From: Planctomycetota bacterium
GTDB taxonomy: Bacteria; Planctomycetota; Brocadiia; Brocadiales; Bathyanammoxibiaceae
DNA: 5,099 nt
Direction: 5' to 3'
NCBI GenBank assembly: GCA_030598065.1
Contig: JAUVQR010000129.1
Coordinates: 1-5,099, forward strand
The notes below the pieces were generated by a model, which saw only the letters and a program-made list of their open reading frames with translations, was not told where the DNA came from and ran no database searches. The stretch's first letter is position 1. Each line of letters begins with the position of its first letter. Positions 1 to 5,099 of this stretch are shown one piece after another. The position numbers and the translations under genes were made by a program.

Positions 1-496
1 GGGGCACGAATTCGTTTATGCCTACCATGGAGGCGTGGTCCCTGTGGCAGTTGCCGAAGGCGTCCTGGATGAAGACGTCACAGAGACCTGCCAGTGCCTT
101 CGCAAACTTGGGGTCGTTCTTTTCCTCCCCGATGTGGAACCTCAGGTTCTCTAGCAGCAACACGTCTTCGGGCTTCATTCTGTCCACGGCGGCTTTCACC
201 TCTTCTCCTATGCAGTCGTCCACAAAGGCCACGTCCTTGTCCAGAAGCCTTGAGAGCCGCTTGACCACGGGACGCAGGCTCATCTTTGGTATGCGCTTGC
301 CCTTGGGCCTGCCCATATGAGACGCGAGAATGACCTTCGCTCCCTCGTCGAGGAGATAGTTTATCGTCGGGAGGGTGGCGCGGATGCGGGTATCGTCGGT
401 GATGTTGCAGTGGTCGTCAAGGGGCACGTTGTAGTCCACGCGCACGAATATCCTCTTGTTCTTCACGTCCAGGTCTTTTATGAATAGTTTGTCCAT
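1..496 (-). CDS. pgk: Phosphoglycerate kinase, N-terminal part (cut by window edge)
   Basis: Phosphoglycerate kinase is a cytoplasmic enzyme that transfers phosphate between 1,3-bisphosphoglycerate and ADP in glycolysis, and works in reverse in gluconeogenesis or carbon fixation. I translated 165 codons from the ATG at 496-494; the gene leaves the window on the left, and the family is usually about 390-400 aa, so roughly the first 40 percent is present. Family signatures are clear: RVDYNVP at residues 19-25, the substrate-binding loop SHMGRPKG at 59-66, LLLENLRF at 113-120, and DAFGNCHRDHAS at 145-156. The arginines and histidines in these motifs bind the triose phosphate in known PGKs. The start matches the usual PGK N-terminus (MDKLFIKDLDVKNK). 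It lies five bases after the gap stop, so the two genes form an operon and pgk is probably translationally coupled to gap. No frameshift is seen in the visible part. Confidence 0.96.
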   Translation of the reverse strand, partial: MDKLFIKDLDVKNKRIFVRVDYNVPLDDHCNITDDTRIRATLPTINYLLDEGAKVILASHMGRPKGKRIPKMSLRPVVKRLSRLLDKDVAFVDDCIGEEVKAAVDRMKPEDVLLLENLRFHIGEEKNDPKFAKALAGLCDVFIQDAFGNCHRDHASMVGINEFVP

Positions 497-503
497 ATCC
501 CCT
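497..503 (-). promoter_or_regulatory. pgk ribosome-binding site overlapping the gap stop codon
   Basis: On the minus strand the junction reads TAGGGGATATG. The last two bases of the gap TAG stop form the start of a purine-rich AGGGGA, and the pgk ATG follows one base after it. This is shorter than the usual 5-9 nt spacing. Initiation of pgk may therefore depend on ribosomes terminating on gap. The sequence is seen directly; the coupling is inferred. Confidence 0.5.
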
Positions 504-1503
504 ACAGATTGGCGAAGAGTTCCGTCAACTCGGCCATCCTCTGTGAGAAGGCCCACTCGTTGTCGTACCACCCCATCACCTTCACCAGGTTTCCTTCCAC
601 AACGTAGGTGGAAAGAGAGTCGAAGATGCAGGAGTGGGGGTTTCCGATGATGTCGGAAGACACGATAGGTTCGTCACAGTATTCAAGTATGCCCTTCAGC
701 TCGCCCTGCGAGGCCTTTTTCATGGCCTCGTTTACCTCTTCTTTAGTCACGCTCTTTTTGAGGAGGGCGGACAGGTCGGTTATAGAGCCGTCCACCACGG
801 GCACTCTCATGGCTACGCCGTCCAGCTTACCCTTAAGCTCCGGTATAACCTCCCCGATGGCCTTTGCCGCCCCGGTGGTGGTTGGGATGATGTTGACGGC
901 GGCGCTCCTGGCCCTGCGCAGGTCGCTGTGTATCGAGTCCGCCACCTTCTGGTCGTTTGTGTACGCGTGGATGGTGGTCATGAGGCCCTTTTCTATGCCA
1001 AAGTTTTCATTCAGCACCTTTACCATAGGGGCCAGCGAGTTGGTGGTGCATGAGGCGTTGGATATGACCCTGTGTTCGGGTCTCAGGGTGTTGTCGTTAA
1101 CGCCGCATACGATTACCGCGTCCAATTTGCCCTTTGGCGGGGCCGAGAGTATCACCTTCTTTGCCCCCGCATTGATGTGCTTTTCGCAGTCCTCTTTTTT
1201 GGTAAAAAAGCCGGTTGACTCTATTGCGACGTCCACGCCGAGTTCTTTCCACGGCAGGCACGCGGGGTCTCTTTCCTGCACAAGCCGGATGTCTTTGCCG
1301 TTTACGGTCAGTGCGTTTTCCTTCGCTTCCACGGTGCCCTGAAATCTGCGGTGGACCGAATCATATTTCAGTAGAAAGGCGAGGGCCTTGGAATCTGCAA
1401 GGTCATTTATGGCAACAACTTCTATGGAAGGCCGTTGGGCCATCGCCCTGAAGACTATCCTGCCGATCCTTCCGAAGCCGTTTATCCCTACCTTTATTAC
1501 CAT
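502..1503 (-). CDS. gap: Type I glyceraldehyde-3-phosphate dehydrogenase
   Basis: This is phosphorylating GAPDH, a cytoplasmic tetramer that interconverts glyceraldehyde-3-phosphate and 1,3-bisphosphoglycerate with NAD(P). The 333-aa length is normal. The Rossmann motif INGFGRIGR is at residues 7-15, followed by AIND with Asp34, the position that usually favours NAD over NADP. The active-site motif SNASCTTN gives the nucleophile Cys152, and the general base is His179 in TIHAYTND. Arg233 in MRVP and the C-terminal WYDNEW are also present. Where Bacillus NAD-specific enzymes have Leu-Pro in the S-loop (DLPHKDLRR), this one has DSIHSDLRR, so cofactor preference is probably NAD but not certain. 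The ATG at 1503 is preceded by a strong AGGAAGG (1511-1517 on the complement). The gene is the first of a gap-pgk operon, behind a near-consensus promoter. Confidence 0.98.
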   Translation of the reverse strand: MVIKVGINGFGRIGRIVFRAMAQRPSIEVVAINDLADSKALAFLLKYDSVHRRFQGTVEAKENALTVNGKDIRLVQERDPACLPWKELGVDVAIESTGFFTKKEDCEKHINAGAKKVILSAPPKGKLDAVIVCGVNDNTLRPEHRVISNASCTTNSLAPMVKVLNENFGIEKGLMTTIHAYTNDQKVADSIHSDLRRARSAAVNIIPTTTGAAKAIGEVIPELKGKLDGVAMRVPVVDGSITDLSALLKKSVTKEEVNEAMKKASQGELKGILEYCDEPIVSSDIIGNPHSCIFDSLSTYVVEGNLVKVMGWYDNEWAFSQRMAELTELFANL

Positions 1504-1522
1504 ATATGCCCCTTCCTTTCGT

Positions 1523-1536
1523 CTAAACCGGGTTAG
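1523..1536. promoter_or_regulatory. Imperfect palindrome, possible operator of the gap-pgk operon
   Basis: The 14-bp sequence CTAAACCGGGTTAG reads as its own reverse complement except for one mismatched pair (the fifth and tenth bases). It lies just inside the expected transcript start of the gap promoter, within the leader and about 20 nt from the gap start codon. That is a typical place for a repressor site. No regulator gene is visible in the window, so the operator role is inferred. Confidence 0.3.
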
Positions 1537-1545
1537 GAAACCGTT

Positions 1546-1574
1546 ATTTTATGCAGGTGGAGGAGATTTGTCAA
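1546..1574 (-). promoter_or_regulatory. Sigma70-type promoter of gap-pgk
   Basis: The minus strand has a perfect -35 box TTGACA (1569-1574), a 17-nt spacer, and a -10 box TAAAAT (1546-1551). Transcription would start near 1539, giving a leader of roughly 35 nt before the gap ATG at 1503. Spacing and placement are ideal for the housekeeping sigma factor. Confidence 0.8.
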
Positions 1575-1633
1575 GAAAACAGGGCGGATAACAGGCAAAT
1601 ATACCGTGGAGGGTTCGATTACTTGATTAAGTA

Positions 1634-1918
1634 GTGGGCCTTTACCAGCGTATTCAACCGGAAAAATTCTGGAATGCGGTGCATCTCTACGCCACCTGGG
1701 ACGAGACCAGCGACGCGGGCAAGAAGGAGCTCAGGGAGATAATGACCGAACAGCTCAGGACCAGGTTCTCGGAGGAGCGCGCAGAGGAACCGGCAGACAT
1801 GGTCACAAAAGAGATAATAGAAATGGCAGACGAGGTACAGGACCTTCAGGAGGACCTGAAGGACGACGGATTTGATTTCTCCAGGCTCGACCCCTCGCTG
1901 AGATTGCGTGAGTTGTAG
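1634..1918 (+). CDS. Short acidic protein of unknown function
   Basis: I do not recognise this 94-aa protein. The frame opens after a TAA at 1628-1630, and the only early start is GTG at 1634. A GGAGGG at 1608-1613 lies about 20 nt upstream, too far for a normal ribosome site, so the start is weakly supported. An internal ATG at 1742 with GGGAG just before it would give a 58-aa form. The protein has about 24 Asp/Glu against 13 Lys/Arg, with no membrane segment, signal peptide or cysteine. An aromatic stretch (KFWNAVHLYATW, residues 11-22) is followed by a Glu/Lys/Leu-rich stretch (about 30-80) likely to be helical, possibly coiled-coil. It is divergent from gap and converges on the sensor gene. 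The amino-acid pattern looks coding, and no competing long frame covers the same DNA. Confidence 0.6.
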   Translation: MGLYQRIQPEKFWNAVHLYATWDETSDAGKKELREIMTEQLRTRFSEERAEEPADMVTKEIIEMADEVQDLQEDLKDDGFDFSRLDPSLRLREL

Positions 1919-1962
1919 GGTCTGTCTCGACTGCTATATTTTTTCAAAGGTTCCTTTATTCT

Positions 1963-3507
1963 TCACATCCCGGGAATATCTCTCGGGCCTTCATCCGGCC
2001 TCTTCCGCCGGGTGACGTCTCTGGAGACCAGTATTATTGATTCAAGCCGCCCTTTGCTGTCCAGTAGGGGGAATGATTCGGTATGTATTACCTTGTCCGT
2101 GCCCGGCACAGTATGTTCATGTGAGCTTGGCTTCAGGTTCTCTATAACATCGAGATTCTTGCAACCGTCGCACGTCTGTCCCTTGCCCATAAACACCTCA
2201 ATACAACTCCTGCCGATAAGGTCGTCACCGTATTCGTCAACGGCGGCTTGATTGACCCTTAGAATGGTGCCTTCTTTATCCACCACGGTTATAACGTCCT
2301 TGATCGCATCGAACACGGACTCCAGATGTTGCTTCACCGACTCCAGCTCTTCGTTCCTTATCTCTATTATCTGCGTCATGGCGTTAAACGCTTCCGCCAG
2401 CTGGCCAATCTCGTCTTTTGAGTACACGGTGGCCCTTCGGCTGAGGTCGCCGCTGGACATCTTTTTGGTGACCTCTGTGAGGTTGAGTATAGGTGCGGTG
2501 AGCTTCCGGCCCAGGAAGATTACGCACACCACCACCCCGAGAGAAATAGCGATTGAGATAAATAATAGGGCCTTGTGGAGTTCATGGAGGGTCTGGTATG
2601 TCTCTTCTACGTCTATTTCAGACATAACCGCCCACCGGTACTCCGGCAGCCAGTGCCAGAAGCCCAGGACGAGTACGCCTCTGTAGTCACGATACCCCTC
2701 CGCGTCGTAACCGGACTCACCCTTCAGGCAGGCCTGCACGCCCTTGGTCAGTTGCCCGGTCTTTGGGTCAATAAGCTTCAATTCCAGGGCCGTTCGCTTC
2801 TTTACCAGCCCCATTTTCTTTATGGTTGGCACAAAACGGGACTCGCTTATCATAAACCCGTCTTTGTCCACCAGATACGTTTCGCCTGACTCGCCCATCT
2901 TTACCAGACTCATCTCCGCCGAAAGGGCCATTACGTCGACCCTTAGACACATTACGCCGATTATCTCGTTGGATACGTCTCTTACCGGAGATGTGACAAA
3001 CAGCGTAGGGACGTCCTTTTCCATCTCGCCATGTTCATTGGGTATAGGGAGGGCGGAAGGCTTGATATCGGATACGAAGACCTTTCCCTTCCTGGCCTCT
3101 TGAAAGTAGTCGGATTCACCCACCTTGACGCCGATAAGCTCGTCTCTGGTAGATAGCCTTACCTCTCCTGAATTATCAGCGATAAATATTTCTTTATAGC
3201 CATAGGTGTCTGCAAGTAGGCGCAGGTGCGAGGTGAGTCTGGTAAACTGCTCATCCCCGGGAGAGAGCTTTGTAAAGGAGCTTACCAGGAACTCGTCGGC
3301 GAAGGCCTGGGCGTCGTATTTTCTCTCTTGCATCCATACGGTGATAATGTGGGCCTGCTTATACCCGATGCTCTCCAGGTCATGTATCTTTGTATCCTGG
3401 AATGCCCTCCATACCTTGGGGTAAATAATCGACCTGGAGACCAGCAGTGGGACGAAGGAGAAGAGAAGCAGGATTAATATCGTCTTATTACGAATAGAGT
3501 TGAACAT
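1963..3507 (-). CDS. Membrane sensor with Cache, HAMP and PAS domains, lacking an output domain
   Basis: The domain order is that of a transmembrane sensor histidine kinase. Numbering from the ATG at 3507 (514 aa), a membrane segment (about 9-29) is followed by an extracytoplasmic double-Cache ligand-binding region (about 35-300, ending in the typical FWHWLPEYRWAVMSEID), a second membrane segment (about 313-333), HAMP (about 334-386, with TAPILNLTEVT and KDEIGQLAEAFNAM), a short linker helix, and a PAS domain (about 393-500). The PAS ends in VSRDVTRRKR, the usual junction into a kinase, but the protein stops 10 residues later. No H-box, ATP-binding, GGDEF or chemotaxis domain follows, and the next DNA is intergenic or belongs to the opposite gene. 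Three PAS cysteines (435, 446, 449) form a C-x10-C-x2-C pattern. A TTG at 3516 is an alternative start: GAAGG sits about 4 nt before it and 13 nt before the ATG. The gene follows the reductase by about 50 nt and probably shares its transcript. The ligand is unknown. Confidence 0.88.
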   Translation of the reverse strand: MFNSIRNKTILILLLFSFVPLLVSRSIIYPKVWRAFQDTKIHDLESIGYKQAHIITVWMQERKYDAQAFADEFLVSSFTKLSPGDEQFTRLTSHLRLLADTYGYKEIFIADNSGEVRLSTRDELIGVKVGESDYFQEARKGKVFVSDIKPSALPIPNEHGEMEKDVPTLFVTSPVRDVSNEIIGVMCLRVDVMALSAEMSLVKMGESGETYLVDKDGFMISESRFVPTIKKMGLVKKRTALELKLIDPKTGQLTKGVQACLKGESGYDAEGYRDYRGVLVLGFWHWLPEYRWAVMSEIDVEETYQTLHELHKALLFISIAISLGVVVCVIFLGRKLTAPILNLTEVTKKMSSGDLSRRATVYSKDEIGQLAEAFNAMTQIIEIRNEELESVKQHLESVFDAIKDVITVVDKEGTILRVNQAAVDEYGDDLIGRSCIEVFMGKGQTCDGCKNLDVIENLKPSSHEHTVPGTDKVIHTESFPLLDSKGRLESIILVSRDVTRRKRPDEGPRDIPGM

Positions 3508-3557
3508 GTCTGACAAGTGTCCTTCGTATAAAATGTGCTTCAGGCGGCTACGCCACG

Positions 3558-4850
3558 TCAGGTGCTTATGGTCAGACCCTTTAAGAATTTTACGGAAAGC
3601 TTGGTGATACCCGCGTCACTTACTATCTCACGATAAGTCTTGGTGCCTGAAAGGAAGTCTATCAATACGTCTAACAGGGCCCTGTCCTTGGCCGCGGCCC
3701 TGAGCGCTTCCGGCATCATGCCGTACTTCTCCGCAAACACCGTCATCTGCCTCACCGCGCGCCCATATGGAAGGTCTCTTACTATATGCGAGAAGGAGTT
3801 GTGGTACTCCCTCAGGGCATGAAGGGATATCCCGACCCTTAACATCACCTCGGCCGCTTTGTGCCCGGTGAGACATGCAGAGTTGATGCCGTTACCCTTA
3901 TAGGCCCTGAGTAGCCCCGATGTGTCCCCTACGGTAACATACCGGTCTCCAAAGCTGTTTTGTGCGGGCTCCAGTGGAATAGGCAGAGGTCGGGAAACTA
4001 TCACGTCACTTTCTTCGGAGATATTCGCGGGGAGTGTTTCCCTTACCTCCGGCAGGGAGAGGAACCTTTCCAGAGAGTCCCTGGTTACGGCAGGCCCTGC
4101 CACATTGACGAAAAAGTGGGTAAGTTTTGGGGTGACCACGCCGAACTCTATGTCCTCCAGGGTGGTAGGCAAAAATACGTGTAAATAGTCCTCATACTTC
4201 TTCATGTATTCGGGGTCAGCGGGGATCCTGGTCACAACGGAGAACATGGCCCTTGGAGACTTGTAGGGGGTGACATTTTCCATAAGGTATGCCGTTTCCG
4301 CGTCCAGCCCGAAGGCGCCTACCAGGACGTCTCCCTTCAGTCCTTTTGCTCCCTTCAGGCTGCTTTCCACCGTGACGCAGTCCGGATGGAACTTTATGCT
4401 CTCGATCCTACCCGGGATTACTCTCACGCCCAGCTCCTTTGCCTTGCTCAACAGGTAGCGGTCAATGGCCACGTTGTGTCCTACAAATGAGAGTTTCCCC
4501 GCCATGTGAAGCCTGATCTTTGCGTCACCTGAGTGTAGATAGTACCCGACCACCTTCCTCTCAACCTCCTGGCACGGGAAGGGTACGCCTATTATCTCTT
4601 CCAGTGTCTGTGTGAGCGGAGGAGCCAACACCCCCACCCTCTTAATGCAGTCATCGTCAAACTTCCTTCCTTCGTATATGATAACGTTTATGTCCCTGCC
4701 CAGTTGCCTGCCCATCATCTTTAGCGTGATGGCGCAACTCGAACCGGCGGGTCCCCCCCCGATTATGATTGCGGTTTGACCGTCTTCCAGGGGGCCAAGG
4801 GGGTCTTTGTCCCTCGGTCTATTCGGGCGTATGTAGCCGGGAGTAGCCAT
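3558..4850 (-). CDS. FAD-dependent oxidoreductase, geranylgeranyl reductase-like
   Basis: This is a flavoprotein of the geranylgeranyl reductase/FixC-like superfamily, whose members reduce isoprenoid chains or oxidise small substrates using FAD. Numbering from the ATG at 4850 (430 aa), the dinucleotide-binding strand TAIIIGGGPAGSS carries GGGPAG at 31-36, and the ribose-binding acid is probably Glu60. A conserved segment CIKRVGVLAPP starts at Cys68. The second FAD motif YVTVGDTSGL has Gly-Asp at 308-309, followed by AYKGNGINSACLTG, where typical geranylgeranyl reductases have a PxTGEG loop. The C-terminal third is helical, as in the family. There is no signal peptide or membrane segment, so it is probably cytoplasmic or peripheral. 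A TTG at 4877 would add nine residues; the ATG is preferred because it has a weak GGAA five bases before it. The gene lies downstream of a good promoter and leads a likely two-gene unit with the sensor. The substrate cannot be named from sequence. Confidence 0.85.
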   Translation of the reverse strand: MATPGYIRPNRPRDKDPLGPLEDGQTAIIIGGGPAGSSCAITLKMMGRQLGRDINVIIYEGRKFDDDCIKRVGVLAPPLTQTLEEIIGVPFPCQEVERKVVGYYLHSGDAKIRLHMAGKLSFVGHNVAIDRYLLSKAKELGVRVIPGRIESIKFHPDCVTVESSLKGAKGLKGDVLVGAFGLDAETAYLMENVTPYKSPRAMFSVVTRIPADPEYMKKYEDYLHVFLPTTLEDIEFGVVTPKLTHFFVNVAGPAVTRDSLERFLSLPEVRETLPANISEESDVIVSRPLPIPLEPAQNSFGDRYVTVGDTSGLLRAYKGNGINSACLTGHKAAEVMLRVGISLHALREYHNSFSHIVRDLPYGRAVRQMTVFAEKYGMMPEALRAAAKDRALLDVLIDFLSGTKTYREIVSDAGITKLSVKFLKGLTIST

Positions 4851-4904
4851 ACTGTTTCCGTAAAGTGTTGCAAACAAAATTTTAGAGGCGGGCAGTTAAG
4901 GAGA

Positions 4905-4934
4905 ATTATATCTCAATATGTAAGCAAAGGTCAA
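4905..4934 (-). promoter_or_regulatory. Sigma70-type promoter of the oxidoreductase-sensor unit
   Basis: The minus strand has TTGACC (4929-4934), an 18-nt spacer and a perfect TATAAT (4905-4910). Transcription would begin near 4898, about 20 nt before the TTG and 48 nt before the preferred ATG of the oxidoreductase. With a TTG start the leader would be very short and lack a ribosome site, which supports the ATG. Confidence 0.7.
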
Positions 4935-4939
4935 GTACA

Positions 4940-4968
4940 CTAAACTCCAGGCACCTGCCATGCTTTAG
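4940..4968. repeat. Interrupted inverted repeat upstream of the oxidoreductase promoter
   Basis: CTAAA (4940-4944) and TTTAG (4964-4968) form inverted arms around an inner GGC/GCC pair (4950-4952 and 4957-4959) with loop ACCT. The dyad lies just upstream of the -35 box, where an activator or repressor could bind. The arms are short, so chance is a real possibility. Confidence 0.25.
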
Positions 4969-5031
4969 AGCTCCACCCCTTGGTCAAAAAATGTCTGGAG
5001 GGCTTCTCCTGCCGGATTGTGTAGAAACCCC

Positions 5032-5048
5032 TCCCGACAAATACGGGA
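5032..5048 (-). terminator. Weak hairpin just after a possible gene end
   Basis: TCCCG and CGGGA form a five-pair stem with a 7-nt loop, two bases after the TAG at 5053-5051 on the minus strand. The following sequence is GGGGTTTCT rather than a proper U-run. It could be a weak terminator for the gene entering from the right, but it is not a canonical one. Confidence 0.25.
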
Positions 5049-5050
5049 CA

Positions 5051-5098
5051 CTATTTGTATCTTGCCTTAAGGTAGTTGTCCAACTGCAAGGTTACGTC
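5051..5098 (-). CDS. Possible C-terminal end of a gene entering from the right
   Basis: Reading the minus strand from the right edge, one frame stays open for 15 codons (DVTLQLDNYLKARYK) and ends in TAG at 5053-5051. The residues look like a normal hydrophilic protein C-terminus, and a small hairpin follows the stop. Fifteen codons are too few to prove coding or to suggest a family, so this is a tentative partial gene on the same strand as the oxidoreductase, separated from it by about 200 nt. Confidence 0.35.
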   Translation of the reverse strand, partial: DVTLQLDNYLKARYK

Positions 5099-5099
5099 A

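Noticed and set aside
608..1342. Long plus-strand open frame (244 codons) opposite gap
   Set aside because: It lies wholly antisense to a complete GAPDH with intact catalytic residues, and its Ser/Phe/Leu/Thr-rich translation is typical of an antisense shadow.
1568..1605. Plus-strand promoter for the small acidic ORF (TTGTCA at 1568-1573)
   Set aside because: No -10 box lies at a usable distance: GATAAC is 13 nt away and AAATAT is 23 nt away.
1919..1962. Possible bidirectional terminator in the convergent gap (AAAGG-TT-CCTTT at 1946-1957 near a T6 run)
   Set aside because: The stem is only 4-5 A/T-rich pairs with a loop too small for a stable hairpin, and the T-run is on the wrong side for the plus-strand gene.
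2252..3103. Several plus-strand open frames opposite the sensor gene
   Set aside because: They overlap each other and the well-supported Cache-HAMP-PAS protein, and show no recognisable domain.
3543..3554. GGCG/CGCC hairpin between the oxidoreductase and sensor genes
   Set aside because: A four-pair stem with the nearest T-run about ten bases away is too weak to call a terminator, so co-transcription remains the simpler reading.
4991..5009. GGAG/CTCC hairpin followed on the minus strand by a T6 run
   Set aside because: A four-pair stem separated from the T-run by several bases, with no clear upstream gene that needs it.

Overview
The window comes from a bacterial chromosome with fairly high G+C in its coding DNA. 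It carries four confident protein genes on the minus strand, one short unidentified plus-strand gene, and possibly the last codons of a sixth gene at the right edge. The type-I GAPDH and PGK are clearly bacterial. A Cache-HAMP-PAS sensor and a geranylgeranyl-reductase-like flavoprotein suggest an environmental Gram-negative lineage. Planctomycetota, including anammox-type relatives, Nitrospirota or deltaproteobacteria would all fit, but nothing in the sequence settles the phylum.

Left block (1-1580, minus strand): a lower-glycolysis operon. A near-consensus sigma70 promoter (TTGACA, 17 nt, TAAAAT) lies 43 to 71 nt upstream of gap (GAPDH, 333 aa). The gap stop is followed five bases later by the start of pgk, which runs off the left edge after 165 codons. 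The two enzymes catalyse consecutive steps between glyceraldehyde-3-phosphate and 3-phosphoglycerate, in either direction. An imperfect 14-bp palindrome lies near the predicted transcription start and could be an operator.

Middle (1634-1962): a short, strongly acidic, unrecognised plus-strand ORF (94 aa, GTG start), divergent from gap and convergent with the sensor gene. The 44-nt convergent gap holds no convincing terminator.

Right block (1963-4934, minus strand): a sigma70-like promoter (TTGACC, 18 nt, TATAAT) precedes a FAD-dependent oxidoreductase of the geranylgeranyl reductase/FixC-like superfamily. A membrane-anchored sensor follows about 40-50 nt downstream and is probably co-transcribed. 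The sensor has an N-terminal membrane segment, an extracytoplasmic double-Cache domain, a second membrane segment, HAMP and one PAS domain. It then stops, with no kinase, cyclase or chemotaxis output domain, which is the most unusual feature of the window.

Right edge (4935-5099): mostly non-coding, with a small interrupted dyad upstream of the reductase promoter, a weak hairpin, and a 15-codon open stretch ending in a stop that may be the C-terminus of another minus-strand gene. I found no tRNA, rRNA, CRISPR array, insertion sequence or clear new multi-gene system.
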